Positions 31,788 through 43,924 of a stretch of DNA of 64,000 nucleotides are shown in pieces. The position numbers and the translations under genes are program-made. The notes under the pieces were generated by a model. The model had not been told where the DNA came from. It did not search any database and was given only the letters and a program-made list of their open reading frames with translations. Each line of letters begins with the position of its first letter. Within the stretch, counting starts at the first letter, position 1. Source of the stretch: Pelobates cultripes (lineage: Eukaryota; Chordata; Amphibia; Anura; Pelobatidae); assembly GCA_933207985.1 (NCBI GenBank), contig OW240918.1:114089212-114153211 (forward strand). Reading direction: 5' to 3'.

Positions 31788-32013
31788 TTGATGGTAATTG
31801 GCTGATACTTGACATGAAACTGTTTTGAGCCAACCATCAAGGAGCATCACTTAACACCCAATCAGCCTCAAGAGGGATATTAAGATCATTTTAGGAGTGT
31901 TTTAAAAAAATGTTTTTCAAGACCGTATTTTTCTTTGATGGTGATTGGCTGGTACTTTAACATTATTTAACACCCAATTAACCTGAAGAGGGATATCAGG
32001 GTCATTTTAAGAG
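31788..32013. repeat. Diverged 148-bp tandem duplication
   Basis: GATGGTAATTGGCTGATACT...TTAACACCCAATCAGCCT...AAGATCATTTTAGGAG (31788-31896) recurs as GATGGTGATTGGCTGGTACT...TTAACACCCAATTAACCT...AGGGTCATTTTAAGAG (31936-32013). Confidence 0.75.
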
Positions 32014-32900
32014 CGTACAAGAGCATTTTCCAAGTCAGTTCATTAATGAGTGAGAGTGAACATGAAATTCTATGTTAAAGTGAAACTACAGGGGCAAAAT
32101 ACCCCCGTATTTGTAAAAAATTAAATAATAATATTAATTTTATGAAAAAAATAAAATAAAATAAAAAGTTATTGACCATTACAGATCTTTGCAAATTAAT
32201 GGTTTATTGGATTTGCTTGAAACTTCAAGTCATAAGTGAGGAAAATAAAAATATGTCGCTGGAGACAACAAAATACCCTGTGAAGTATATTGCACAGCAA
32301 AGTGTACCTGATTACTAGACAAGGCATGCAGGTTCAGCAACTAAAAATATACTGGACATAAGTGAATTGGTGGATCTACATCATCATGCCTCGATCCATA
32401 GGTAAGGATAAATAACCATTATTCCAAAGTAAACATACGGTTGGGACACAAAGTGGGGAGAGGGAAAGTGACCACTGATGCATTTTGTACCACACAGGAT
32501 TGAGGAGGTCTGGCAATCCATTTAAGGTGGCACTGATACCCCCCTCCTGAAAAATTAGTATTTTGTTAAGATAGAATCGTGATAAAATGCTCATACTGAC
32601 TGTGTTGGAATTTCACTGAAATTCTGACTTAGTCAAGAGATATACTGAGACAAAGTTGGGACTACTTTTTCTCTGTATATTAACTACACAAGACATATAT
32701 AGACACTGGGTGAAGCTACCACTGTCTAAAAGTGTCAATTCCCCCAGTGAATTGGCTTGCCCTATGGAGGATCCTCCATAGACCTCAGTGCTGTACTCTC
32801 ATGCATGAACGAGTGTTCAGTAGTGATGTCGGCTTCTGGTGTTGATGTGCCAGAAGCCGAAGTGGACCTGCGAGGAGATAATGGTGACACAGATAAAGGC
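32014..32900. other. No gene seen
   Basis: AT-rich DNA with A-runs around 32115-32165. No coding signal. Confidence 0.4.
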
Positions 32901-32911
32901 TCAGGTAAGAA

Positions 32912-33115
32912 GAAAGGGCGTCGCTAGGGGGGCCGGAGGAGGCCATGTCCCTCCCCCCCAGATCAGACTGTGCTCCGCCTTGTGCCCTCCCAATTTAAAC
33001 TCACGCCATGACTTGCTGGGCTCCCTCAATGTTAGTGAGAGCCCAGCCCCCGAGCAGGTAGATCCTGCAGGCAGGGGAAGCCAGGACATGACTTCGTATG
33101 ACAATGTGTGTATCC
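32912..33115. mobile_element. Possible hAT-type remnant
   Basis: AAGGGCGTCGCTAGGGGGGC is typical of hAT-type ends. The interior is GC-rich and unlike its surroundings. No second end was confirmed. Confidence 0.3.
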
Positions 33116-33534
33116 TTAAGTAAGACTGTGTGAGTGACCATGTGACCAATTATATCCATAATACATGTTATAGATTATATTGAAAAACAAATGTTTTACT
33201 TACAGTGAACCTGCCAGACCATTAATTGAATTAAACCCATTTAATTTAAATTAAATGCCAAAATATTATAAATAAAATCCCACCAAATGAATTAAAACAT
33301 CATTTATCACAGCTATAAATTAAAGTGGCATGTCGAACTTACTTTTCTTTAATCGATTCCTCTTCTCTCCCTCTGTCAGGATCTGTTCTTCATTTCTTCC
33401 TGTCTGCTCTAGTTTTCGACAGGTATTATGATTTTTTTTGGCCTTTTGTGGAGCTGAATAATGAAGATTTTAGAAAAAAGAAGACATCAAATGGTAAGTT
33501 TTTTTTATTTATTTTTTTACCGGTACTTAGTTCT

Positions 33535-33945
33535 TTTATTCCCCCCCCCACTATTTTTAGGGTGAGGGGGGTAGGTAGGGGATTATTAATTTTTATTTTA
33601 GGTGGGGGGGGGTGATTAGGGGCTTGGGGACCCCTAGTCACCTTGGGGGGGCGGTACATTTTAATTTAGGGCCCCCACCCGCCACTCAGAAGTGGGGGCC
33701 GGGGGGAGGCAATAGGTCCCCCCCCTCATTGTTTTATGGCACCAACCCACCGGTCATGGGTGGGGGCTGGGGGGAGGACAACAGGTCCCTCCCCCACATT
33801 CTCATTTAGGGCCCCCATCTGCCGTTCAGGGGTGGGGGCTCTAGGTCCCTCCTTCAGATTAATAGCCCCCACTCACGCGGCATGGGTGGGGGCTTGAGAG
33901 GGGGGTACTAGGGTTTTTTGTTTTTTTTTTAACAGTGAGCATCCT
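33535..33945. repeat. G/C-run minisatellite
   Basis: Degenerate units containing TTAGGGCCCCCACCCGCC, GGGGTGGGGGC and GGGGGGAGGACAATAGGTCCC recur near 33666, 33740, 33806 and 33860. Many G runs of three to seven bases give potential for G-quadruplexes. Confidence 0.75.
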
Positions 33946-34439
33946 TATGCTATTATGGGCATCATATTGACCCCCACAGAGTGAGGGAGGACATGGGGGG
34001 CTTAGAAAGTGGCAGGGAGCACTGCTCTCTGCCGCTTTTATTTTTACATTTTACAATGAGGGAGCTGCGCGCCGGTAACTCCATCCTTATAATAAACTGA
34101 ACGAACAAACGAACACTAATATTCAGTGTTTTTTTGTTCGTGTGATATTTCTATTCATTCATTCGATTTTCTGACGAATTAATGGATGAAATTCCCGTTC
34201 GCATGCCGAAATGTTTAACTGGGTATGTGCGGGAATTTCATAGCTCTATCTAATGTGGGCAGATGATGTTTCCCACAGGGACTTCATCTACCCACACAAA
34301 GATGGTGGCGCCCAGAACCTAGATCCGGGTACAAAATAAAGTTTAAAAACTAGGTAATATGGGGTGCTTAGGGGCATTTGGAGGTGACTAGGGGGTCAAT
34401 TAGAAAACAAAACGGGATTCGTCCATGACCGTGCCACTT

Positions 34440-34615
34440 TAAAAATGCCAAAAATGTATGTATTAGGCAGTGTGTGAGTGTGCATGTACAGATGTATATA
34501 TTAGGCAGTATGTGTGTATGGGTGTGTGTATGAGGCAGTATGTGTGTATAGATGTATGTATTAGGTAGAATGTGTGTATTGATGTTTGTATTAGGCAGTA
34601 TGTGTGTATGGGTAA
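34440..34615. repeat. TATTAGGCAGTATGTGTG minisatellite
   Basis: About five degenerate units with the core TATTAGGCAGTATGTGTGTA, period roughly 33-37 bases. Confidence 0.85.
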
Positions 34616-35000
34616 AGTCCCTTCTAGGAAATTGCAAATCACTGCATTCCTAAATTCATCATGGTTTTGAATATTCAAAAGTATGTTAGCTATACAGCTT
34701 ACAGTTTGCTCTATATTTGCACATTACTATAAATTATATTAAATGGTGCAGAGCTCTTATAAATGCAGTATCATTAAAGCATGAATGACCAAAGAATTTG
34801 TTAAGGAAACTATTACATTGAGTTATTTTTTGAGAGAGCAGGTAGTTAAAAAGTTTACATAAGTAATTAACTACTTAATTGGTTAACCTGGGATGTTTGA
34901 GAAGTTTATCTGGTAATAAAATGTGGATGGGCAGAATGTGTTGAAAATTTAATGTTATTCTTAATATATTAGTCTTGACGTATCCTTTTTACCAAAGGCC

Positions 35001-35740
35001 TGTAAGAAATTGATATGCCAAACTGCAATATTGTATATAACTTTCTGTGTATGTGACTGGTTTCACAAGTTGGGGTCATTTACTTGATAACAGTGTGTTA
35101 AGGATCAAAGCGTTCAGTTGCATTTTACACCACTCAGCTAAGACAAAAGCTTACATCCCTCCAGCAGTTCTCCTGCCAACCAGTTTTAACATCTAGGTGT
35201 AACCATGGAAGTGTGTGTTTTCCAAAGCAATCCTGTCCAATCTACCAAGAAAACTAACCAACTGGTCACTTCTTTCACAATGTTACAGTATGGTTGGAGG
35301 GAAGAGATCAAAGGGAAAGACTTGTGTAAAGACAGAACTCTCGGGATAAACCACTTTTGGGAGGGAAAGGGGATTCAAGGGACTTGTAGTTTATTACAAG
35401 AATCAGTCTTTAAAAGGACAACATCCAAGGAAGGCGCTCTCTTTGTCTCTTTTGGAGAGGACAGCGCAGCAAGCACAGGTGTCTGTCCCCAATTACTACC
35501 AAGATGAAGGCACAAGGGGAAGACCTCAATTGAAATGTTCAAGTATTGCCCTTTTATTATGTATCTTTTGATTATGTACTGGATTTAATGTATAATGTGT
35601 AATGTGTATATCCTTTTAAAATCTAACAGTATCCTTAAATTAATATTGACAATACATTTTATTATACACTTGTGTTTGTGTCTTATTTGTCACACATTCC
35701 CTAAAAGAATATCCTTGTAAGAGGGTCATAATTTCTTACA
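35001..35740. mobile_element. Solo LTR with perfect inverted ends and 4-bp duplication
   Basis: 740 bases starting TGTAAGAAAT and ending ATTTCTTACA, a perfect 10-bp inverted end with canonical TG...CA. The flanking GGCC at 34997-35000 and 35741-35744 is a 4-bp target duplication, as made by many endogenous retroviruses and gypsy elements. No internal coding DNA or second LTR is adjacent, so this is a solo LTR left by recombination between two LTRs. A frame inside (35205-35507) has no support. Confidence 0.9.
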
Positions 35741-35744
35741 GGCC

Positions 35745-37290
35745 TAAGAAAGTACAATACTTAGAATTCTAAAGCTCGCTAGAGGGAGAGTACAGTCAAC
35801 AGCCTGAGCTTTGATCTTCTGTAAATCCTACAGCTAGCTGCAATCAATCACCCTGCCAAGAAAGAATCAATGATATTTTACGTCTCTGCAGGGAAGTTAT
35901 TAAATATAAATGCAAAAAAAATGTACTTACACCATAAATAAATAAAGCACTACGGGGACCCCATTTTCATGCTAGACATGTGAACAGGGATGAAACTAGT
36001 GTTTCACACATGTAAATAAAAAAGATGCATTGCATCTGAAAGTATAATGAAAAAAAATATATAAAAAGACTGAGCAAACTCCCTAAATTTGGGAAAGATT
36101 TAATTCGATGTGGGCACTCATTCAACATGCATAATGATATACTTTCAATTTTGTAATTTGACTGAACCAGTAAATAATGGTTTATGGACTTAAAGATTCG
36201 TTTTGATCTTAACTGCTGTTTGTCTAAATTTGGGCTGATTAGGTGATTGGTTGAATTTCCGATTTTAGAACTGAAATGTTTACGCATACAAACAAACTGA
36301 ATTGAGCAATGGCTCAGCACGTTCGTTTTGGTTTTGGATTCTGAAGTTTGCCTCTGGCGCCCAAAAAAAAAAAAAAAAAATTATTCATGGAAAAAAATAT
36401 ATAACTGATGGCTAGGGGTCAGTCACTAAATTATATTAATCAGAGATCCACTGATCTATTTATAAATATATATATTTTTTTCACCTGAAAGTAATATTGT
36501 GTGGTCTCATTTTGATAAAACAGACAAGTTAAAAAGACCATAAAATAATTTCAGCTGTTTTTTTATTCACAGTGGTGCAAGATGTTCTCTGAAATGTCTG
36601 AGTGGTCCATTCCAAAAAATGTTTTTGTCTTTTAAATTTGTAATAATTCTGAGGATATTTTTTTAAGCAAATCAAGTTGTTCATAATTATTATAAGTTTT
36701 GGTAGCAGGTGATCAATTCTTCCTACTCTTCTACATCCTCTCTTCCTTTGTGATGAGGGTCATTAAATAGTATATATATCCCCCAAATCCTCTATCAGTA
36801 AGAGGGTCATGTGTTGGGGTTCTTCCAATTTCCTTATCAGACATTCAGTTGGGTGTGGGTTAACTTATGAAGGTTTATTTATTAGGGTGAGAATTGCCAG
36901 GGACTCAGCGTGAATTAAAAGTGAAATTCAAAATTTAGATCAAAATAGCTGGAAAAATTCAGTAAATAAAGTCATGGTTGTGGAAAGTGTTCCATAAACT
37001 TGCACTTAAACATTTCTTTTACAAATTAGAATAGACATTTAAAACAGGTGCACCGTAAACTAGTTGCCTTCACTGCACACTTAAAAAGGTACTCTTTGAC
37101 TAAATTATATTAGAATTATCTTTTTAAAGGTTGATCAAATAGGAAGTATAGCATTGGTGACTGGAAATATAGTATGTATGATGTGGCTGACCTGGTCAAG
37201 TGGTCTGAATGTACAAAGTGCCTTCTTTGAATGTTTTAAGCCCATTTTCCTCAAATGTGTGTTTTAAATGTTTTAAAATTATTTTTGGTG
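35745..37290. other. No gene seen
   Basis: Repeat-poor AT-rich DNA with a poly-A run at 36363-36380. The short minus-strand frame at 35967-36320 has no known motif. Confidence 0.45.
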
Positions 37291-38035
37291 CATTTTCAAC
37301 AATACAGACATAGGTAAGGATGCCACAACAGCATATGCATGAGGTACATTCACATTTCGGTTGTCCCATAGGTTGGACCGAGTTAAGCTGTGCACTTTTT
37401 ATATTAACATGGGCTATGTAGTTCTATCGGGGAGTCTGGGAGTGGAATGTGTTGGGTATGGCTAGTGTCGTCCCAGTGGGACTCTTAGACTGTGTTGAGA
37501 CACTGGTACAGGGTATGGGCTTAGTAGCTGCCTAGCCTCCTGCGTGGCGTAAGGTGTGTTAGGTTAGGTAGCGGAGTGAGGGCTAAGCGTTTACTTTTCG
37601 TCTATGTGAGAATGCAGTGTGGTTCGGAGCTCAGGTGTTTGTGCCTTCGCTGGGCTTGGCCTGACGTGGCTGCATATAGGGGTCGTGTGACTCTTTTAAG
37701 CTAGGCCAGCAGTTCTGTGTGGAGGCTCCAATGTTTACCATTCCCTTTAACCCGGGGCATTTAGGAGGGGAGGACCCCTGGTCTGGGCGCTAGGCAACCG
37801 CCTTGCCGCTGTGGGACCAATGAGTCAATGAGAGCAGATTGTGAGTAACTTAGCTTGTCAGTGAAAAGGCAACACAAACAGCAAATAAAATAACATTAGG
37901 CTGGCTTTGTGGCCAATGCAGACTTCAGGATGTGGGTCTCGGGAGCGTGGTGGCTGGTGCCGTGGCATCGTTGGACAATCCCAAGGTGGTCTCTCCCAGG
38001 TTAGCGATCTTGTAGTATTGGTCGCCTTTGGTCAC

Positions 38036-38356
38036 TCATAATGTCCTGGGGGTTGCCCATTTGTATGTGAGGCCTGCTGTTTGAAGGGTGCTCTTGCGCC
38101 ATAAAAGAGTGTTTTTGCTCAGGTCCTGGAAGAAGGTGAGTCGGTGCGTTTCAAAGTTGTGTGGTGTTTTCCCTTTAATGGCCGTCATCAGGGCTATCTT
38201 ATCCGTTAGGGATTGGCATCTTAAGATGATGTTGCGTGGGGCTGTCTTTGGTGCCTGCTGGGGTTTGGCGATGCGGTATACGCCGTCAAACATGAAGTGT
38301 TTCGACTGTCTGTTGGGAAGGAGTGCGGCCACTAAGCGTCTTATAAAGTGGGGCAA
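38036..38356 (-). pseudogene. L1-like ORF1p RNA-binding/C-terminal part
   Basis: 106 codons. FDGVYRIAKPQQAPKTAPRN matches the conserved hinge of L1-type ORF1 proteins between the RRM and the C-terminal domain (compare the RxHR...PRxI pattern). It is followed by LTDKIALMTAIKGKTPHNFE and a stretch resembling the C-terminal domain's FFQDLS. The frame is offset from the coiled-coil part by one base, so ORF1 is broken between 38357 and 38420. The stop at 38036 looks natural. No ORF2 follows within the expected distance. Confidence 0.65.
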
Positions 38357-38417
38357 TTCATCCGGTGGTACCGCTTCTGATACCCCCTGATTTTGATATT
38401 TTTTCTCCTGCCCCTGT

Positions 38418-38879
38418 CATCTAGTATGGTGACTTGTCTGATGGTGTTGGCTTGTGCAGTTTGCATCTGGTTGACCGTGTCTTTAATGAGTTGAGGTCTT
38501 GGCGTAAGTCTCTCACCTCTTGTTCCACGGCTTGGGTGCGGGCCGACACCGCTTGTACCTCCGCCACCAGCCCTTTCAGGTCAGCTTGCCACATTTGCTG
38601 TAGGTTCCGTTGGAGTCCTGCCAGCATGTTCTGAATGTCCTGCTTTGTTGCCAGTGTTTAGTCATCAGCGGTTTGTATGTGTGCGCTGTCTTCTGCCATG
38701 CTGTGTGTGGACCTCTCGGGTGAGACCGCTTTGGCGGCTTGGGTCCGTGCAGGCTGGGGGGATTGCAGCATGCTGCCTATGTCCCGGTGTGGTTTGGGAG
38801 CACTCAGGGTTAGTTTGTGGGATCTCCGTCCCATTTCTTCCGGGGTGTAGAAGTCTGTCTCAGCGTATTGAGAACTCAC
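38418..38879 (-). pseudogene. L1-like ORF1p N-terminal and coiled-coil part
   Basis: One reading frame with a single TAA at about 38658-38660 between two open parts. The upstream part (38879-38661) starts MSSQYAETDFYTPEEMGRRS and is polar. The downstream part continues past the TAA with TLATKQDIQNMLAGLQRNL and a heptad-rich helix (QAVSARTQAVEQEVRDLRQDL) typical of the L1 ORF1p trimeric coiled coil. It ends at about 38421 where the frame shifts, and the RNA-binding part continues in another frame (38356-38036). The protein would bind element RNA as a trimer. Confidence 0.65.
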
Positions 38880-39179
38880 CCCGAGCCACGATGTCGGTTC
38901 CCTGGTCAGGTATTGTTCGCATGTGCGGTAGGCCCCAGGTCCCTTGGTTCAGCATTTTGTGCCCGGTGTTTAAAAAAAAAAAAAAGGCATCTGCGGGATC
39001 CGCCGGGTGTCGGGAATGTACACATGCAGTTCGTTTCAGCCGATGGACTTTAGGTTCTGATTTATTGCTAGTTTTTTTGTTCTGGTCTATCGGAGCTGCT
39101 GTAAATGACGCCCTCCGTGTTGCGCCGCTAGCTGCGCCCCCTCAAATGTGTTTTTTAACCAAGAATTCTGAATCATAAA

Positions 39180-39962
39180 TTATCAACGTGGGAAGTGTGC
39201 CTTTCATGAATTAACCAATAATATTCTACATATGTACCAAGAAAGTACTAAACATACATGGAAAAGTATCTGCAACAAAATATTTGACCTTACTAAAAAA
39301 GTTAAAATTTACTGCCCTGTTTCATAATAAATATACAGCATATTCCAAGATGTGATTTGTAATAGAATTTTGTAACATGACATTTATTACATATTGTTAA
39401 GGACCAAAAGGTCAAATCTTAGTACAACCTGAAGAAATGAGCAAAATATTCATGAGCGACTATTGACTTGTGTACATTTTATGTGTTGTGTCCTAAAGTT
39501 TGAAAGCTATCATTTATCTTCTTTCTACTCTGACATTTTTGTATATCTTGCTGAGCATCATAGCTCGCAAACTCTCATCTGAGACGTTGCAGCATTCCAG
39601 CTTGCCAAAAACCTTTTTCGTTTTTTTTTCTTTTGCACTTTACCAGAGTTGACTCTGTAATGTAATAAAAGAGGGGAATAACAAAGAAAAGTCTGGGGAT
39701 TACAACATGCAGGTTTTCAATTAGAGCACCTATTCCCATTTTAATTAGCTGTCAGACATGTGGCTGAAATAATAAGATAAATACATAGGTGTTCAAATTT
39801 ATGTTCTAGGAAATCTTATGAAAAATAATATTGACCTCATTACCTTGTATTGGAAAAAAACAACATATTTGTCATTTAAATAAATGGGATACATTTTTTC
39901 TTTATATAATAATAATGATAAAAAAATATGTATTAAAAATAAATAAAAATAAATAAATAAAA

Positions 39963-39997
<35 letters not shown>

Positions 39998-40960
39998 TTT
40001 TTTTGAAAGAAGACCTCTCCAGAAAGTATTTTTGAAATATCTAAAGGGAACTACATTCAATTTACTTTAATTTATCTCAGAAATTACATATTATTAAACA
40101 TATTATCATATAATTCAAGCATAGTGATAGGTAAATGAACTGGAGAACTGAATAATTATTCCAGGTCGGCCACATGAAACCAATTCAGTTATAATCTATC
40201 TCGAACTACATTTGTATCTGAATGAAGTTCTTATCGATCCATTAGAATGGAATCATTTATGATAAAAGTAGTATATTATATAGTTGTTTTTGAATGTTTA
40301 GGTGGATGGATTATTCTTCAATTACAACTATATTTATTATAATATGAACTTTTTTAATAGCATATATACACTGATATTAAGAATTATGGTATGAGATTAT
40401 GCATAACACTTGTTGCACAAATGGTTATCACTTAAGAAATCGAAATCAATCTCTATTGAAATGGAATATTTGTAAACACTTATATATAAGTGTAATACGG
40501 TCATTTGCAGTCTAAATATTGTATATAAATGCACTCTGCACAATATTTTTATAAGGTTATGTTATGAGAATCACAATGAATTGGTTATTATTGTTGCTCA
40601 AATTTTTAGACACTTTTTGTCACTATAATTTACTATGTAATTAATTAGTTTGGAAGGAGGAGATGGAAGAATGTAATAAAATAATGTGAAAGATAATGAT
40701 AAAATATCGATTTTGGCAATGGGAATATATTGTAAGTTTAATATATCTTAGACCTCCTTGAGAGTATTGTTTAGATTCACCTTTCATTTGATATCCATCA
40801 TCTGGGCTGTCATTCTTCTTACAGGATTTATCTATGATTATATTCAGCTGTTGGGTGAAAGTATGTGACTTTATGTATAATTATTATCCAAGTGGTAGCA
40901 GTATCACTTTAAGTGTCTTGTAATTTAGAACGAGACATTTAGTAACATAATTAATGATTT
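39180..40960. other. Repeat-poor noncoding DNA
   Basis: No gene. A (TA)n tract is at 39964-39993. Bases 39380-39790 have the look of conserved noncoding DNA, with TTTAATTAGCTGTCAGACAT combining homeodomain-like and TALE-like (CTGTCA) sites. That is inference only. Confidence 0.35.
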
Positions 40961-40969
40961 ATATGTGAG

Positions 40970-41605
40970 ATGTTCGGCTGAATGGTAATTGGCAGTATTA
41001 CGCGTGCACTTGGTTACGCATGCATTCTGGGTGGGATATGGACTTAAGCGAGTGTGTTAGACTGTCCGAAAGTATGATTGCGTGATTGAATAAAATCAAT
41101 ACAGCGCATGTGCCTGGTCGCGCGTGTGCGTTAGGTATTATCCGTCGGGCCTGTTAGGAAATATATTCTAATACGTTAGATTGAATCACATGATTGGTAT
41201 CATGTGACCGACCTGGAAATACAAGCAATTGAAATGTACCGGCATCCCTTGAATCAGTATTAAATTAAACGCCTGACGATCGGAATTTCTTTATTAATTG
41301 ATTATATTGTCCTGTGGAAACTGACAGCCCTGATGTATTGGATAAGCAACTGGAAAAGGTATGATTGGAAATGAATGATGTTCACTAGGTGATTATATAG
41401 TTAATTAAGTAATTGAGTTAATTAATCTTGTTATGTCTTCATCTTGTTATGTCACATGTTTTGGCACTTGTTAATTAAGATATACACCTATATATTGTAT
41501 TGCTGTGTATGTGTTTAGTAGCTTGACAAAGACCTGAGGGTCGAAACGTTGTACTGTGGTGCTTGGGTCCAATAAAATTGCCTATTTTTGGAAGACTTTT
41601 GGAGT
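40970..41605 (+). repeat. Possible Penelope-like repeat region
   Basis: CpG-containing blocks (TACGCGTGCAC, GGTCGCGCGTGTGCG) followed by a hammerhead-like motif and AATAAA at 41570. The layout resembles 13761-14300. No coding frame. Confidence 0.35.
41523..41547 (+). ncRNA. Hammerhead-ribozyme-like motif
   Basis: TTGACAAA, then a perfect stem GACC/GGTC (41531-41534 with 41539-41542) and a TGAG tetraloop, then GAAACGTTG. As at 14212-14241, the CTGANGA box is altered, so a functional ribozyme is unlikely unless non-canonical. Confidence 0.35.
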
Positions 41606-42201
41606 GCCTGGATTACTTTCTACATTTAAATTCTACCTTTGGTCCTTCTTGGTACTGGGACCGGTCCGGTCAGCACCCAAGGATTCCTGAGAGGGTTTGA
41701 GTGCAGTTCCACTACCTATGTATGGATAATCTACATTCTGAGTGATGGAGTATAACTGCCCAAAGACTACAGGAAAGTGTTCCCCAATCGCTAAGGTGAG
41801 TCTGTGGGGGGTTGCCCTAGGTGAAGCACTGTGTACCACAGCTGCCAGAAGCAGAGAGCCTAGTGATTAGAACCCATTATTAGGACTAAAAAAGTCAGAA
41901 AGTTTTTCAGGAAGAATGGACTGGAAAAACACTGAGGGAATAAGGTAAGGGGGGCCTTTTGCAAATTAGAGGTTTTGAACCTGTCCAATGGAAGCTGTGG
42001 AGGATATTACCCATGAGTACGTTTTGCAATGGATATGGCTGGGGAACAATAATGTATTATAAATTGTTTTTCTTAAACTGCGATTATTATGTACACATTT
42101 TTATTGCCAAAACTTTGAATTTTTTTTTTTTTATAATAAATGAGATTTGTTATGTACGTCATATCAAATTAAGCCCTTTTGCCCTTTAAAAAAGGAATAT
42201 A

Positions 42202-43908
42202 GGGGGCAGGGCCTGACTGGCAAGGTGAGTGGTGGCATGCAGCATGAGCTCCTGGAGATCTATTACAATAGAACTTCTTAAGCTGGGTTTAACTACACAA
42301 TTCAGACACCCGACAACCCTGTTGTCCCACTGCAACCTGGGGGTTACCAATATGAGCTTTTGGCACCAGATCGCCCGGTCAGCATCTCACTAGATCAAAC
42401 CTGAGTCTTAGTTGTGGCCTACCACGCAACACGGGAGTGAGGTAGATGGCCGATCCCTCTATCCACAAGCGACTGAGAACATCCTAGTGAGAGACCTTGG
42501 CCCCCCCCGCAGGTGAGGGATATCTCTTCCAACACTGGTGCACCTGCCCCGCTGCATCCTCTGGGTGACTACGAGAGTCAAGCGCCTACCAACAAAATGG
42601 CTGCCGTGCTGGATCATACAACCACGGGCACCTTGCCTCAAGCGCACACACACGAGGGCCCATTCCTTAATTCGAGACATTCGATCTCGTATGTGTGCAG
42701 TTCTGGGCAAAACTCCAGAAACAGAGACTTACCTACACTCGTAAAATCCAAGCCGTGATCCCGCAGAACTGACTAGCTCAACAACCTCGCTCTTATGCTC
42801 ATCACCAGCGTGTTACTGGAGGGAAGCTGAAGGGGAGCAGAAGCGGTGTAACCTTGAGAAGCTGCAGGGGAGGGAGTGGGAATCCTCGACATACTTGCCG
42901 CATATGCGCCCGGCAAAAACACGGTGCTGGTGAGAAGCGCCAGAATCAAACCTCACCCTGACCCCCCAGCAGAGCTAGGGCCTTTACTGAAGCACGCTTG
43001 GTCCTTTTCCACACAGTGCCCTGACAGGTTGTCTCTCCGGTACGCCTGGCGGCGATACCCAGCAGCAGCACCTGGCGGCCCTGCCTCACGAGCGGGCATC
43101 GGCTGATTCCCTTCCCTCTCCCAGTGACTCTTACCCATGCAGTTATGGGAGACCTGTACAGTCTTTGGGCCAGAAGAGTCTACCACGCGGGGACTTCGCT
43201 CTACCTCTGCAGGGCATCGGCTGAATGGAGACCGGGACTTTATCTCCTGGCATAGAGCCTGCCCACCACGTATAATTCTAGCACACGCAGAGTATTTATT
43301 TTGTTCCTTTCATTATTGACATTTCATGTTCTGACCAACTACACTTATTGTCAATACATATGTGAGACAGGGGAGACCATGCCATATAACTAACGGCTGC
43401 TATTATAATTGTTTTATGCAGTAGATTTAGCCTTTGCTTTATGATGGCTGAGGTATGCAGTCCTTATGCTATATTACATCCTGATTGAATAGATTGCTGG
43501 TATTATGCTCTATTAGCAACTAGCTACCCATTGAAAACTACTTTACTACCACTAGCTTGTAATGCAGTAACCTATTGTTAAACAGTTTGACTGAAATCTA
43601 TGCCATAGCTAGCATCCTGTTTTGTTTTCTTTGTTTTGTTCTTTTTACTGTGAAAAACTTAGTGTGCGATACAGCTTTTACACCCTACGTAGCAAGTAAT
43701 GTTAAGCTCAATTAATTTCAGCAACGTGCTTATTAAGCTAGTTAAGCAAGCCTCACTAGCCTGTTTCTTATCATTATAAAAATGTGCACTGTCTTTCTAT
43801 GCCATTTACTTATATTTCCATGTTTGATATCCCATAACTTGACTTTGCTGTTGTGGCATCGCAACTAAGACTGTACCTACCTATGTGCACCGAAAAATAA
43901 CGAATGTT
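42202..43908 (+). mobile_element. ORF-less L1-derived insertion with target duplication
   Basis: Starts GGGGGCAGGGCCTGACTGGC, in the style of frog L1/Tx1 5' untranslated regions, and ends in an A-rich tail near 43895-43915. A direct repeat flanks it: AAAAAAGGAATATA at 42188-42201 and AAAAAAAGGGAATATA at 43909-43924. These are the hallmarks of target-primed reverse transcription. Only short frames exist inside, so it lacks ORF1 and ORF2 and must have been mobilised in trans. Confidence 0.7.
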
Positions 43909-43924
43909 AAAAAAAGGGAATATA

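Larger units (their letters stand above)
37300..39170 (-). mobile_element. L1/Tx1-like LINE with ORF1 only
   Basis: CpG-richer than its surroundings. The minus strand holds an ORF1 (about 38880-38036), preceded by 5' sequence up to about 39170 that includes a poly-T run on that strand. Downstream of ORF1 (37300-38035) the minus strand shows no ORF2 endonuclease or RT. The element is either ORF2-deleted or of a half-L1 type. Boundaries are approximate and no target duplication was found. Confidence 0.6.

Noticed and set aside
38645..39178. 177-codon plus-strand frame
   Set aside because: Antisense to the L1-like ORF1 and its 5' region. It contains a poly-Lys run from a poly-A tract and no domain.
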